53,383 bases of DNA from UBA3910 sp002391465 (GCA_030054835.1 JASGVS010000008.1:1-53383), one strand, 5' to 3'. Counted from the first letter of the stretch, positions 7,852 through 17,754 are shown. Program-made: numbers and translations. Notes: a model not told the origin generated them from the sequence alone.

Positions 7852-8229
7852 GTGACTTATGTGTTTTTTGTCGGTATCTTTGGTGTCCAGTTCAAGGCGA
7901 AATCGCTAATAGTTGAGCAGGGAGTGATCTGCCCTTGCTGTGGGGCTTACGATCGCTACGAGGTCTTAAAGACCTTCAACTACTTCCATATCTTCTTTAT
8001 CCCAGTTTGGCGCTGGAATAAACACTATTATATCCGTACCCGCTGCTGTAGCCAGACCAGTGAATTAAGGCAGGATGTGGGGGAGCGGATTGAACGGGGG
8101 GAGAGGGTGCAGATTACAAACGAGCACCTTGTCCACTCCCAGCCAACCGGGCGCAATTGTCCAAACTGCAGAGCGAGCTTGGAACGGACGTTTAACTTCT
8201 GTCCCCACTGCGGCACTCAATTGGAATGA
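7852..8229 (+). CDS. Zinc-ribbon protein of unknown function
   Basis: A protein of about 125 residues with an N-terminal hydrophobic stretch (YVFFVGIFGV), a central CPCC plus CC pair, and a C-terminal treble-clef-like CPNC ... CPHC zinc ribbon (about 109-122). The layout, a short hydrophobic start followed by two Cys4 modules, is common in small Bacillota membrane-associated zinc-ribbon proteins. The start is uncertain between GTG at 7852 and GTG at 7861, with GGGGAAG and TAGGTGA as weak ribosome sites. It is a single gene between two terminators. No function can be given. Confidence 0.65.
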   Translation: MTYVFFVGIFGVQFKAKSLIVEQGVICPCCGAYDRYEVLKTFNYFHIFFIPVWRWNKHYYIRTRCCSQTSELRQDVGERIERGERVQITNEHLVHSQPTGRNCPNCRASLERTFNFCPHCGTQLE

Positions 8230-8235
8230 GCAAGG

Positions 8236-8268
8236 AAAAAAGGGCTGCTGGTTTTTCGCCAGCAGCCC
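8236..8268 (-). terminator. Terminator between convergent genes
   Basis: A GGGCTGCTGG / CCAGCAGCCC 10-bp stem. The minus strand has a run of six T after the hairpin, so it mainly serves the RND gene ending at 8297; the plus-strand side (CTTT) is weaker. Confidence 0.8.
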
Positions 8269-8296
8269 TTTGCCGATTGTCTGAGCATTTCATTCC

Positions 8297-11200
8297 TCAG
8301 CTAACAGCCGCATCCTTGTTAACTCTGCGGTTTTCCAGTTTAGCCAAGATTTCGTAAATTGCCGGAATAACGAACAGGGTTAGGAGGGTGGACGTGATCA
8401 GTCCGCCCATGAGTGTTGCCGCCAAGGGCCTTTGGAATTCTGACCCGGCACCTATGCCTAAGGCAACTGGAATGAGCCCAAAGATAGTGGTGATTGAGGT
8501 CATCAAAATGGGCCTCAGCCTAACCTGACATGCTCCCACGATCACTTGGCGTAGGGGTAGGTCAGGATTGCTGTTCCTTCTCAGGTTGATGTAGTCAACC
8601 AGAACGATAGCGTTGTTAACCACAATTCCCGCCAGCACAATGACACCGATAATGGCCATTACGCCGAAATTACCACCCACAGCTAACAGGCCTACCAAAG
8701 AGCCGATGAGCGCTAAGGGAATGGAGAACATGATAATAAACGGTTGGGTGAACGATTCAAACTGGGCTGCCATGACCAAATAAATCAGGGCCACTGCCAA
8801 GACCAGGGCGAGCATCAACTCATCCAGCGATTCCCGGATAATCTCCTGCACACCCCCAACTTCCACGTGATAGCCCGGGGGAACATCCATGTCTGCTATA
8901 ACCTCATTGGCTCTGTTAACCGCATCCGTTAAGGATATGTCGCCCAGTATTCCGGTTACGTAAATAACAGGCAGACGGTTGTGGCGCTGCATAATGGACT
9001 GGGCTTCCCCTACCACAGGTTCTACAACTTCGTTGAGCAGAATGGGATCCTTGCCCAGCTCGCCAATTTGCACGGGCGAACTGATCTTGGAGTAGAGGAG
9101 ATCGTCCAAGGAGTTAATAGGCGTATTGGGCCGCAACACGACCGGTACCGCTTTGTTGCCAATGGTTATATCAGTCGCCTTCAGACCTGCTGTTGCGTAG
9201 CGCATACCTAGGCCAACCTGGCCCGCGGTGAAACCTCCCAGAATGCTGCGGGAAGTATCAACCTTCAGGTAGAGTTCTTGGCTGGGCCTAAAGTGGGAGT
9301 CCTGTATATCGCGGAAGCCCGGCTCGGACCCGAGCCTTTCCTTTATCACCTCAGCGATCTGCGTCAAAACCGTTTCATCTTCTCCCCTGATCTGAACGGA
9401 CAGGTTAGGCGTGAACAGGGTACCTGCACTGCCAAACAGGGAAGAATCGGTTATGTTCGCCCGGACCACACCCTGGGTACGCATAATCTCCTGAATCTCG
9501 TCCGTTATTTGCTGCGCTTTTCTCTTCCGCTGTCCATGGGGAGCGAGGGTGATATAAAACTCGGCGTTTTCCAAGCCAGCTCCCGAGATCAGGCTCATCA
9601 TATCCAGTTCACCTTGATCTCCCGATCGGACTGCAACCCGTTCAACTTCAGGGATTTTGTTCAGTTCCCGCTCAATATTCTCGATGCGCTCCCGGGTCGT
9701 TTCCAGGGATAGTCCGGCCGGGAACATGGCCTGTACGCCTATGAAACCTTCATCGAAACTGGGTAGGAACTCTTGATCAAGCCTGGGATAGACCACTATA
9801 GCTACGCCTATCAGGACGATTACTGCCGCAAAGACAACTGCCTTTTTCTGGAGCGCCCAGTTCAAAACCTTCCCGTAACCAAAGTGCATCTTACTCAAGG
9901 TTACATTACCTGTGGCGTTCTCCATCCGCTGATTGTCCTGTCCCTTTTTGAACAATTTACTTGCCAGCATTGGTATAACAGTGAGGGCCACAGCTAAGGA
10001 AGCGATGAGGGAATAGGAAATGGTTAAGCCAAATTCCTTCAAGAGCTGTCCCGCAATACCCTGGACAAACACAACGGGCAAGAAGACTGCGATGGTTGTT
10101 GTGGTCGAGGCAGTAATGGCGGAGGCAACCTCCTGGGCTCCCACTTCTGCCGCCTTTAGAATGGGCATACCGCTCGTAAAGTGGCGGTAGATGTTTTCTA
10201 ACACAACGATGGACGAGTCAACAAGCATACCAACGCCTAGAGCAAGGCCGCCCAAGGTCATTAGGTTCAGGGAAAGCTTGGAAAAATAGACCAACACGAA
10301 GCTGGCAATAACGGAAACGGGAATGGACAGGCCGATTACAAATAGGCTGCGGAAGCTGCGGAGGAAAATCCAAAGCACGGCCACGGCCAAAAAGCCGCCT
10401 ACAATACCGCTTGAGGCTAAGTTGCCAATACTCTGGTTAATAAACAGGGACTGGTCTGTAATGACGGAAAACTCCAGGTCCGGGTGTTCCGCTTCTATTT
10501 TACCAAGAGTATCCTTTACCCGCTCCGCGACACGTACCACGTTAGCGCCACTCTGTTTGTTGACCTGCACCAGAACCGCGTCTCTCCCGTTGTAACGGGT
10601 GATACCATCCCGCGGTTCAATGCCGGTACTAACTTCAGCAATATCCCCCAAATAGGTGAGGGAGGGAATGAGGCCACCGAAGCTGAGCACGCCGCTGCTT
10701 TGGCGCATGCCAACAATAATCTGTTTCAACTCTTCTACACTGCTAATCTGACTGCCCGCCCGCGTGGTGTAGCGGGAGTTTTCTGCTGTAACGGCACCGC
10801 CTGGCACCACAATATTCTGATAGGCAATCAGCTGCTGCAGCATGACAGGTGTTAAGCCAATTTCATTTAGATATTCCGGATCAAAGAGAACCTGAATTTC
10901 TTCTTTGCTGATCCCCAGTAAATTCACCTGGGCAACGCCAGGCAGCTGTTCCAGCTGGGGCCTGATGCGCTCGAGCCGATGGGAAAGCTCCAGGGCGGTG
11001 AGCTCTTCAGCATCCACACCGATCAGCATTAAGGGGAAATCGTTCGGGTCAATTTGGGCCACGACAGGTGTCTGCACATCTTCCGGCAGGACTAGAGCCG
11101 CTTGGGCCAGACTGTTGCGCACGCTTTCCAGGGCATCAACCATGTTTGTGCCCCACTCAAATTGGAGGATAACAACGGAAGCCCCTTCCGTACTAAAGGA

Positions 11201-11443
11201 GTCCTGGGACCTTAGCCCGCTGACGCTGGCCAGCATACCCTCAATGGGTACAGTTATATCCTGTTCGACCGTGAGGGCCGAACTGCCTGGATACAGTGTA
11301 ACAACTGCCGCTACTGGGAAATTGAGATCAGGTAGCAGATCAATGCCTATTTTTTGCAGGGAAATAACTCCGAAGAGGAGGGTAATAATAACAAGTACAG
11401 TGATGGCAACTGGTCTGCGGATTGCCAAGCGTGGTAAGTTCAT
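8297..11443 (-). CDS. RND-family multidrug/metabolite exporter (AcrB/SwrC type)
   Basis: A 1048-residue inner-membrane pump with the RND duplication: two halves, each with one TM helix, a large extracytoplasmic porter domain and a multi-helix bundle. The start MNLPRLAIRRPVAITVLVII is typical. TM4 carries GVGMLVDSSIVVLEN with a single proton-relay Asp (AcrB has DD), as in SwrC/YerP-like pumps. The TM10 equivalent reads VVNNAIVLVDY. The ATG has TCCTCC (revcomp GGAGGA) about 7 nt upstream. No adaptor gene adjoins it; the MFP and TolC-like genes lie 12 kb away in an ABC operon. Substrate unknown; lipopeptides or detergents are typical for relatives. Confidence 0.92.
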   Translation of the reverse strand: MNLPRLAIRRPVAITVLVIITLLFGVISLQKIGIDLLPDLNFPVAAVVTLYPGSSALTVEQDITVPIEGMLASVSGLRSQDSFSTEGASVVILQFEWGTNMVDALESVRNSLAQAALVLPEDVQTPVVAQIDPNDFPLMLIGVDAEELTALELSHRLERIRPQLEQLPGVAQVNLLGISKEEIQVLFDPEYLNEIGLTPVMLQQLIAYQNIVVPGGAVTAENSRYTTRAGSQISSVEELKQIIVGMRQSSGVLSFGGLIPSLTYLGDIAEVSTGIEPRDGITRYNGRDAVLVQVNKQSGANVVRVAERVKDTLGKIEAEHPDLEFSVITDQSLFINQSIGNLASSGIVGGFLAVAVLWIFLRSFRSLFVIGLSIPVSVIASFVLVYFSKLSLNLMTLGGLALGVGMLVDSSIVVLENIYRHFTSGMPILKAAEVGAQEVASAITASTTTTIAVFLPVVFVQGIAGQLLKEFGLTISYSLIASLAVALTVIPMLASKLFKKGQDNQRMENATGNVTLSKMHFGYGKVLNWALQKKAVVFAAVIVLIGVAIVVYPRLDQEFLPSFDEGFIGVQAMFPAGLSLETTRERIENIERELNKIPEVERVAVRSGDQGELDMMSLISGAGLENAEFYITLAPHGQRKRKAQQITDEIQEIMRTQGVVRANITDSSLFGSAGTLFTPNLSVQIRGEDETVLTQIAEVIKERLGSEPGFRDIQDSHFRPSQELYLKVDTSRSILGGFTAGQVGLGMRYATAGLKATDITIGNKAVPVVLRPNTPINSLDDLLYSKISSPVQIGELGKDPILLNEVVEPVVGEAQSIMQRHNRLPVIYVTGILGDISLTDAVNRANEVIADMDVPPGYHVEVGGVQEIIRESLDELMLALVLAVALIYLVMAAQFESFTQPFIIMFSIPLALIGSLVGLLAVGGNFGVMAIIGVIVLAGIVVNNAIVLVDYINLRRNSNPDLPLRQVIVGACQVRLRPILMTSITTIFGLIPVALGIGAGSEFQRPLAATLMGGLITSTLLTLFVIPAIYEILAKLENRRVNKDAAVS

Positions 11444-11546
11444 CGATAAATCCTCCTTAAGCTTAACACCTATATACTGCCTATTTATCCTTCTGGATTG
11501 GGTAGTTTAATCCTGCCTCCTTTAGGAAGGGAAAGGGAAGAAAGGA

Positions 11547-12062
11547 ATGGGTAAAAAAGGACTTAGAGCCGCTCTAGGCGTGCTCTTAATATTGGTTATA
11601 TCTTTCACAGGAATCTGGTACCTCCAGCGCCAAGGACTGATTGGGTCCGAACCAAAAGGGGCGGAACAGGACTTGGCCCAGGAGTTATCGAGTTGGCGCG
11701 ACACAATTTCACCTGCCGATTTGGACCTATTGGCCCGGGTGGTGAGGGCAGAGTCCCAGGGTGAACCCTTTGAGGGCCAAGTGGCGGTGGCAGCGGTGAT
11801 TCTAAACCGGGTAAACCATCCCGAGTTTCCCAACACCATTCCCGGGGTGGTTTACGAGCCTAGGGCCTTTACGGTAGTGAGCAACGGCACAGTAAATCAG
11901 CCGGCAGATGAAACCGCATTAGAGGCAGCCCATGCTGCCCTGAACGGTTTAGATCCCACCGGCGGTGCTTTGTTCTTTTACAATCCGAACAAAACGGGGG
12001 ATCAGTGGATTCGCACCCGCACTGTCTTGAAAAAGATCGGTGACCATGTCTTTGCCAGCTAG
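11547..12062 (+). CDS. sleB: Spore cortex-lytic enzyme SleB-like cell wall hydrolase
   Basis: A 171-residue protein with an N-terminal signal/anchor (about 6-26) and a Hydrolase_2 (SleB) domain from about 55. The catalytic Glu is probably E69 in LLARVVRAESQGEPFEGQ, followed by AAVILNRV and the VYEPRAFTVV segment. SleB is a lytic transglycosylase that degrades the cortex at muramic-lactam sites during germination. This copy lacks the N-terminal peptidoglycan-binding repeat of Bacillus SleB, as many clostridial-type copies do. It lies 12 bp upstream of ypeB, the usual partner gene, which supports the call and spore formation. Confidence 0.9.
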   Translation: MGKKGLRAALGVLLILVISFTGIWYLQRQGLIGSEPKGAEQDLAQELSSWRDTISPADLDLLARVVRAESQGEPFEGQVAVAAVILNRVNHPEFPNTIPGVVYEPRAFTVVSNGTVNQPADETALEAAHAALNGLDPTGGALFFYNPNKTGDQWIRTRTVLKKIGDHVFAS

Positions 12063-12074
12063 GGGGAGAGTACT

Positions 12075-13301
12075 TTGAACAGGTACATCAAGACATTATT
12101 CGTCCTTGGCCTTCTAGTTGTGGGGTTTGCAGCAGGACAATCCTATTTCGCCGCCCGTTATCGACGCGAGGCAGAAGTGAGCTATCATCGAGCTTTAGCT
12201 GAGTTCGCCACCCATATGCAGGCCTTAAGCTCAGAACTGAACAAGGCGAAGATTGCCCAAGGTGAAGAGCAGCGAAGTTTAATCGGTGCGGCGGTTCGCC
12301 GTCTGATTTACGCTGCCCAGATAAATCTGGGGGAACTGCCCTTGGGTGAGGTTCAGCTGGAGCGAGTAGAGCGTTTGCTTGCCCAGACAGCCGCCGAGAC
12401 CTATGCTTACTGCGCCGGTTCGGACAAGCTGACCGAGTTTCACGAACAGATCGAATACGTAAACCATGAACTGCAGAAAATGCTCCGAAGCAGGGAAAAG
12501 GAAGCTGGGCTGGCTGCACGAGCCCGCTTTCCTTTGCAGTGGGCAGCACTGACCGCCCTCAATGAGGGGTTGTCCGAATTGAAACTGCCCGAGCGGAGGG
12601 GGGAAATATCCGGAGAAGAGATCAGCCGGGAAGAGGCGGTGGAAATTGCGGCCCAGTTCAGCCGAGCCGAGGGGCTGCGTTTTATGGTTACTAACGAAAG
12701 CCTGGGCTCCGTTCCTGCCTACACGGTTGAAGGCAGGGATGAAAGGCGGCATATTACGGTGGAAGTATCCCGCCGTGGCGGACTGGTGCTCTGGATGACT
12801 GTGCTGCAGGGGCGGGACGGGGAAGAGGGAGCGTATACGTTGGAAGAGATGGCCCAGCTAGCCGCGGATTTTTTGCGGGAAAGGGGATTTCCCTCTATGC
12901 AGGTGACGGATGTACAGGAATTGAACAGGCGGGCCCTGTTTACCTTTGTACCCCTGCGGGAAGGGATCCTGCGCTATGCTGAACCAGTGCGGGTGCAGGT
13001 GAGTGCAGACAGTGGAGCTGTGATCGGGTTCTGGGCTACAACCTACCATTTAGCCCAGAATAGGCCCCAACACCAGCTGGAGGTAGTGCGGAGCCAAGCT
13101 TGGGATCCGGCAGAAAAGATCAGGTCGGGCGCAGAGATCCTGGATCGCAAACAGGCGTTGATCCAGGATCAACAGGAGCGGGAAATCCTAGTGGAAAGGC
13201 TGGGGGTACGCTACCAAGATCAGTACTACTTAATTTACCTCAACGCTGAAAGCGGAGCGGAAGAATGGATTGTACCTGTTAAATCGCCTCAATTTTTCTA
13301 G
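12075..13301 (+). CDS. ypeB: Germination protein YpeB
   Basis: A 408-residue protein with an N-terminal membrane anchor (about 7-25), a helical N-terminal half and PepSY-like repeats in the C-terminal half (for example ISREEAVEIAAQF and YTLEEMAQLAADFLRERGF). YpeB stabilises and localises SleB in the dormant spore. Its order after sleB and its length match the family. The start is TTG at 12075 with GGGGGAGAG upstream. Its last 23 bp overlap the convergent dnaE2 gene. Confidence 0.88.
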   Translation: MNRYIKTLFVLGLLVVGFAAGQSYFAARYRREAEVSYHRALAEFATHMQALSSELNKAKIAQGEEQRSLIGAAVRRLIYAAQINLGELPLGEVQLERVERLLAQTAAETYAYCAGSDKLTEFHEQIEYVNHELQKMLRSREKEAGLAARARFPLQWAALTALNEGLSELKLPERRGEISGEEISREEAVEIAAQFSRAEGLRFMVTNESLGSVPAYTVEGRDERRHITVEVSRRGGLVLWMTVLQGRDGEEGAYTLEEMAQLAADFLRERGFPSMQVTDVQELNRRALFTFVPLREGILRYAEPVRVQVSADSGAVIGFWATTYHLAQNRPQHQLEVVRSQAWDPAEKIRSGAEILDRKQALIQDQQEREILVERLGVRYQDQYYLIYLNAESGAEEWIVPVKSPQFF

Positions 13302-16300
13302 CGGTGATTGTACCGATCTGCTGGGGATCGCGCCTTGAAATTTCCCCTGTTACCAGCAGCAGGGGATTATTGTAAATTACCTTACCGTATTTCTGATAAA
13401 CGCTTTCAAAGACGGTCACATCAAGGAGGCCCGTTTCGTCCTCTAACGTCAAAAAGACAACCGTGCGGCCGCTGCGGGTAGGGGGCCGATGGGGTCGAAT
13501 TACAAGGCCCGCCACTTTGACCTGGGTATTGGTGGGGCAGTTTTGGGCGGCTTGGGTGGTAAGAACCCCTTTCGGCAGATCGGGTCTAAGGAAATCCATA
13601 ATATGTCCCCGGGCTGTTAAGCCTAAGGCCTGGTATTCCCGCAGCCAACGCTGGAGGGGCGAAAAATCTTCGATCTTCTGTTGGCTGGGGAGAATCTCTA
13701 GAAAGAGACCGCCCTGTTTCGTCTGGTACCAGCGGGGGAGATTCCAAAGGAGTGCACGCCGGTTGCTGTCAAACCAATCAAAGGCTCCGCCTAGGACCAA
13801 ATTTTCACACACATCCCTGCTTACATTGGTACGGTAGATAAAGTCATGGACGGAAGTAAAGGGCCCAGCTTGCCTGGCCTTGGCAATTGAAGCCAAGAAG
13901 GATTTTTCCATGCCCCGTACCTGTTTTAAACCGATGCGGATTGTATTATCAGTTGCGGTGAAGTCCGCTTCGCTTGCGTTGATGTCCAGGGGCAGAATCT
14001 CAATCCCCCTTAGGCGCGCCTGCACGCAGAGTGTGTTAGGCGGATAAAAACCCAGGGGCTGCTGGTTAAGAAGCTCGGCGTAAAACTGGGCAGGGAAATG
14101 CTCGAGCAGATAGGCAGTGCGGTAGGCCGTATCGGCAAAGGCAGCCGCATGTGCCTCACAGAAGCCGTAGCCTGCGTAACCTACGATGTAGGAAAAAACG
14201 GTCTCGGCCACATTCCGTTCAATTCCCCTCTGTACCGCCTTTTCCACAAACTCCACACCGATGCGGTCCATTTCCTCTTGGGATCGGAATTTGGTCATAG
14301 CCTTGCGCAGGCGGTCCGCCTCCCCAGGCGTGTAGCCTGCCAGCTCGGTGGCAATTTCAATTACCTGCTCCTGATACAAAACCACCCCGTAGGTGGAGCC
14401 AAGGATTTTTTCCAGTTTAGGGTGGATATAGGTCGTTTCTTCCCGTCCGTGTCTGCGGGCGAGAAAAGGATCCACCATATTACCCTTAATGGGTCCGGGT
14501 CTGATTAAGGCCACACTGGCCACAATGTCTTCAAAACGATCCGCCTGGAGGCGTGACTGCAGGGTACGCTGGGCCGGGCTTTCCAGCTGAAAAATACCCA
14601 CCGTATCACCCCTCTGCAGCCGGGCATAGGTGGCCCGATCATCGGTGGGGATACGGTTGTACGCCAATTCCGGTCGGGATTTTTCCACATCGGCAACGGC
14701 CGACAGGGTGCGCAGGGAGAGAAGGTCAATCTTGATCAAGCCCAGGTCTTCAATGGTGTCCTTATCAAACTGGGTGATCAAAACGCCCTTGGGCGAAATC
14801 TGCAGCGGAGTAACATCGGTTAGGGGCCTGCCGCTCACAACTAATCCCCCGAGATGGGTACCGATTTGGCGAGGAAAACGGTTGATCGCTGCACAGTAAT
14901 CTACAAGAGCTGTGTATTTTTCCTGATGCAGGGGGTGGTTTTTCAGCTCTGGCAACCTGTTGATGAGCTTACGAATGCCGTCGGCGGGGATTGAGGTAAT
15001 GTTTTTGGTTAGGGCAGATAGCTCCGCTTGGGAATAGCCAAAGGCCCTGCCCAAATCACGGAGGGCAGAACGGGCGTGGTATGTTTGGAACATGCAGACC
15101 GAAGCAACCCGCTCTGCACCGTAGCGTTTGTATACATAGTCAGCTATTTGATCCCGGTAGCGGGCGTCAAAGTCGATGTCAATGTCGGGTTTTTGGGAGC
15201 GTTCTAAGCTCAAAAAGCGCTCAAAGAGAAGTCCCCTGGCAAAGGCATCCACATTGGTGATCTCCAGGCAGTAGACAACGACCGAATCGGCTGCAGAGCC
15301 CCGCCCCGCATAGCGGATTTTCTCCTTTTTCGCGTATTGAACCAGATCCCAGACGGTGAGGAAATAATCGGCCACATCGAGCCGTTCGATGATGTCCAGC
15401 TCGTGCTCAATTCTACGGCGTAGAGGGACGGTGATTTTGCTGTAGCGCCTGTGGGCCCCGTCCCAGGTCAATTGGCGCAGCACTTCAACTGCTTTTTTTG
15501 GATCTTCCCCTGGGAAAAAGCGGGGAAAAAGGTTCTGCTCAAGGTTTAGGGCAGGCTGGCAGCGCTCTGCAATACGCAGGGTGTTCTCAACTGCCTCTGG
15601 AAAGGCGGCAAAGCGCCCCTTCATTTCTTCCGGCGAGGCGAAATAATTCTCGCCGTTTAACGGACGCTCGGGGTGCAGATCGTGCAGTTTAGTCTTTGTT
15701 CGGGTGCAGACCAAAAGGTCATGGATGGGGAAATCGTCCTTGGTTAGATAGTGAACATTATTCGTTGCCACCAGGGGGATTTTCAGCTCTTCGCCCAGTT
15801 TGGCGAGCTGTCCCAGCAGGTACTTGGTAAAGGGCAGGAAAGTATTGCTCATTTCCAAGTAAACTTGTCCCCGGCCAAAGATCTCCACCAAACGCAGTGC
15901 TTCCCTTTTTACCCTAGAATAGTCTCGTCGTAAAATTGCCTGGGCAATGCGGGAGCGGTGGCAACCGCTTAGGACAATTAAGTTATCCCTGTTCTCCTCC
16001 AGGGCCTGCCAGGGTACTAAACAATCCCGTTTTGTTTCGTTGGCATAGCCTGCTGTAATGATTCGGCAGAGAGCAGCATAGCCTGCCTCGTTTTCGGCCA
16101 GTAGGGTGAGGTGACTGCCGTCTGCAAGTGTAATTTCCGCACCTTGTATCGGTTTGATACCTAGAGCTTGGGCCGTTTTGAAAAAATCCACCGCTCCGCT
16201 TACATTGTTGTGATCGGTTAGAGCGACCGCGGGCATGTTCCAGCGCGCGGCCTGCGTCAAAAGTGCTTCTATTGAAGCTGCTCCGTCTAAAAAGGAATAG

Positions 16301-16329
16301 GGGGAATGGACGTGTAAATGGACAAACAC
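13279..16329 (-). CDS. dnaE2: Error-prone DNA polymerase III alpha subunit (DnaE2/ImuC type)
   Basis: A 1016-residue C-family polymerase with an N-terminal PHP domain (MFVHLHVHSPYSFLDGA), the catalytic pair D382/D384 in PDIDIDFD (381-388), a probable third Asp in IKIDLLSLRTL, a helix-hairpin-helix region and a C-terminal OB fold. It is shorter than replicative DnaE1 (about 1150). It lies in one operon, 21 bp after a DUF6504-like gene and an ImuB-like gene. This is the mutasome set, with DnaE2 as the translesion polymerase. The start is GTG at 16329 with GGGAGG 8 nt upstream. Expression is probably SOS-induced through the LexA boxes at 17733-17778. Confidence 0.9.
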   Translation of the reverse strand: MFVHLHVHSPYSFLDGAASIEALLTQAARWNMPAVALTDHNNVSGAVDFFKTAQALGIKPIQGAEITLADGSHLTLLAENEAGYAALCRIITAGYANETKRDCLVPWQALEENRDNLIVLSGCHRSRIAQAILRRDYSRVKREALRLVEIFGRGQVYLEMSNTFLPFTKYLLGQLAKLGEELKIPLVATNNVHYLTKDDFPIHDLLVCTRTKTKLHDLHPERPLNGENYFASPEEMKGRFAAFPEAVENTLRIAERCQPALNLEQNLFPRFFPGEDPKKAVEVLRQLTWDGAHRRYSKITVPLRRRIEHELDIIERLDVADYFLTVWDLVQYAKKEKIRYAGRGSAADSVVVYCLEITNVDAFARGLLFERFLSLERSQKPDIDIDFDARYRDQIADYVYKRYGAERVASVCMFQTYHARSALRDLGRAFGYSQAELSALTKNITSIPADGIRKLINRLPELKNHPLHQEKYTALVDYCAAINRFPRQIGTHLGGLVVSGRPLTDVTPLQISPKGVLITQFDKDTIEDLGLIKIDLLSLRTLSAVADVEKSRPELAYNRIPTDDRATYARLQRGDTVGIFQLESPAQRTLQSRLQADRFEDIVASVALIRPGPIKGNMVDPFLARRHGREETTYIHPKLEKILGSTYGVVLYQEQVIEIATELAGYTPGEADRLRKAMTKFRSQEEMDRIGVEFVEKAVQRGIERNVAETVFSYIVGYAGYGFCEAHAAAFADTAYRTAYLLEHFPAQFYAELLNQQPLGFYPPNTLCVQARLRGIEILPLDINASEADFTATDNTIRIGLKQVRGMEKSFLASIAKARQAGPFTSVHDFIYRTNVSRDVCENLVLGGAFDWFDSNRRALLWNLPRWYQTKQGGLFLEILPSQQKIEDFSPLQRWLREYQALGLTARGHIMDFLRPDLPKGVLTTQAAQNCPTNTQVKVAGLVIRPHRPPTRSGRTVVFLTLEDETGLLDVTVFESVYQKYGKVIYNNPLLLVTGEISRRDPQQIGTITARKIEAI

Positions 16330-16350
16330 TTTTTTAACCTCCCAGTTCGC

Positions 16351-16593
16351 TTAACAGTTTCCCAGGCGGTATAAAATCCAGCGTTCCTCCTGTGGTAGGT
16401 AGTGAAGTTCACAGACAGAATTATCAGTGCTCATTTCATAGACAAACCGTTCCGATTCATGCAGCCACCACTGGCCCGCTTCGCGCCAGTGGTTGAGGAT
16501 GTATTTAATCTGATAAGGTCGCTGGTAGTGAAAGGCGGCGGGAAAGTTTGCGTGCCAAATAAGCTCAATGGGCCGATTAATTAGCTTGCTCAT
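16351..16593 (-). CDS. DUF6504-like small protein of the mutasome cassette
   Basis: An 80-residue protein (MSKLINRPIELIWHANFPAAF ... WILYRLGNC) rich in Trp and aromatics. The pattern, a short beta-rich protein with an N-terminal P-I-x-V/L core and a WW/WxxE centre, resembles DUF6504, which occurs beside or fused to ImuB. It overlaps the end of the imuB-like gene by 17 bp and lies 21 bp before dnaE2, so all three are probably co-translated. Its biochemical role is unknown. Family assignment rests on context and partial resemblance. Confidence 0.65.
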   Translation of the reverse strand: MSKLINRPIELIWHANFPAAFHYQRPYQIKYILNHWREAGQWWLHESERFVYEMSTDNSVCELHYLPQEERWILYRLGNC

Positions 16594-17704
16594 TGAGGAG
16601 ATACTCCTTCCAGATCTGCAAAAACTTCTCCCGTCGAGGCAGTTCTACCCCAACTTGGGCAGGGAAACGGGGAGGCAAGGGGATAACCTTTGCTTCGGCC
16701 GGTTGGGTAAACATGTTCAGCTGAATGACGGGAGCGTCCTTCAGCTCAGCAAGGCGTATACCCAGGCGGGCGATGCGTTTCGGCGGCAGCAAACTGTGTA
16801 CCGCCCGTTCAAAAACTTTCCATTCATCACTCGCTCCCTTAAAGCGCCGCTGGCTTTGGACAAGCTCTCCCCCTTCAGTCCGTGCTTCCAGTTTTAAAAG
16901 GCCTGCCACTTGGCCCTGCTCCCTGAGAGAGCCCGCTAGTTCCTGTAGACCTGCCCTGAGATAGGGATATAGTTCGGAGTGTGCCAGCGGCTCTAAAAAC
17001 CCATTCAAAACAGCACAGTCCAGCGACCAGTTGAGCTCCACAACAGCCAGGCTGGAGAAGGGGTTAAGATCTTCGCCCTGGCCCAGCTTTTGAAAGAGTT
17101 CGGCCCTTTTGCCAAGCCAATTGACCAATTCCACAAAGGGCAGCCTGCCTAGCTCACCAATTGTGTGCAGCCCAAGGTTTTGCAGTATGTTCACTTCCGG
17201 TAGGGGGAGCCTGTTTAGGGGTACGCGCAGCAGGAACTCCTCCGTCTTTTCCGGTGGAATGATGTTCTGTCCCGGGGGTAAGTTGTGGGCCGCCAGCTTT
17301 GCCACGAGCTTGCTCTTGCCTACACCAAAGATCGCCCCCGCACCTTCCTGCTCGGCTTTTTTGGCAAAATCAAACAGAAACTGCTCCAGGATAGATTTCT
17401 GTTTAAACCGAAGATACCAGGCATGGGGGTATTCGGGTTCCAGTTCTTTGGTGTAGAGGCGAGAGAAATCATACCAGCTGCGGGAAAACGGTGCGTACTC
17501 ATCCAGCTCAAGGGGGAGCGTTAGGACAGGCCGTTCCAGCTGGAAAACGGTTTTAGGTTTAACTCCCAGTGTCACTCCGTGCTTCTTTAACTCGGGGGAA
17601 AAATCCCAGACTTCCTTGTTATGTGTTAAAATGTAGTAAGCATCCTGTTCGGGTGGTTCGAAATGCTGGATGTAAAAGTGGCGTAAACCGCAGTAAACGA
17701 TCAT
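16577..17704 (-). CDS. imuB: ImuB-like Y-family pseudo-polymerase
   Basis: A 375-residue Y-family protein. The palm region is degenerate: the usual hVDMDxFFA reads VYCGLRHFYIQ and the SIDE catalytic box reads SWYDFSRL, so the carboxylates needed for nucleotidyl transfer are missing, as in known ImuB proteins. The fingers/helix-hairpin-helix region (LQNLGLHTIGELGRLP) is intact. QLNMF (about 328-332) fits the beta-clamp-binding consensus QLxLF. ImuB bridges the clamp and DnaE2. The ATG at 17704 is preferred to the TTG at 17710 because AAAGGAG then sits 7 nt away. No imuA (RecA-like) gene lies in the cassette. Confidence 0.8.
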   Translation of the reverse strand: MIVYCGLRHFYIQHFEPPEQDAYYILTHNKEVWDFSPELKKHGVTLGVKPKTVFQLERPVLTLPLELDEYAPFSRSWYDFSRLYTKELEPEYPHAWYLRFKQKSILEQFLFDFAKKAEQEGAGAIFGVGKSKLVAKLAAHNLPPGQNIIPPEKTEEFLLRVPLNRLPLPEVNILQNLGLHTIGELGRLPFVELVNWLGKRAELFQKLGQGEDLNPFSSLAVVELNWSLDCAVLNGFLEPLAHSELYPYLRAGLQELAGSLREQGQVAGLLKLEARTEGGELVQSQRRFKGASDEWKVFERAVHSLLPPKRIARLGIRLAELKDAPVIQLNMFTQPAEAKVIPLPPRFPAQVGVELPRREKFLQIWKEYLLNEQAN

Positions 17705-17732
17705 CTGCAAGCTCCTTTCGGAACATATATGG

Positions 17733-17746
17733 CGAACAAGTGTTCG
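17733..17746 (-). promoter_or_regulatory. LexA (SOS) box, downstream copy
   Basis: CGAAC-AAGT-GTTCG is a perfect palindromic match to the Bacillus-type SOS box (CGAAC-N4-GTTCG). It lies just downstream of the -10 of the imuB-like promoter. Confidence 0.9.
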
Positions 17747-17754
17747 TGGTATTT

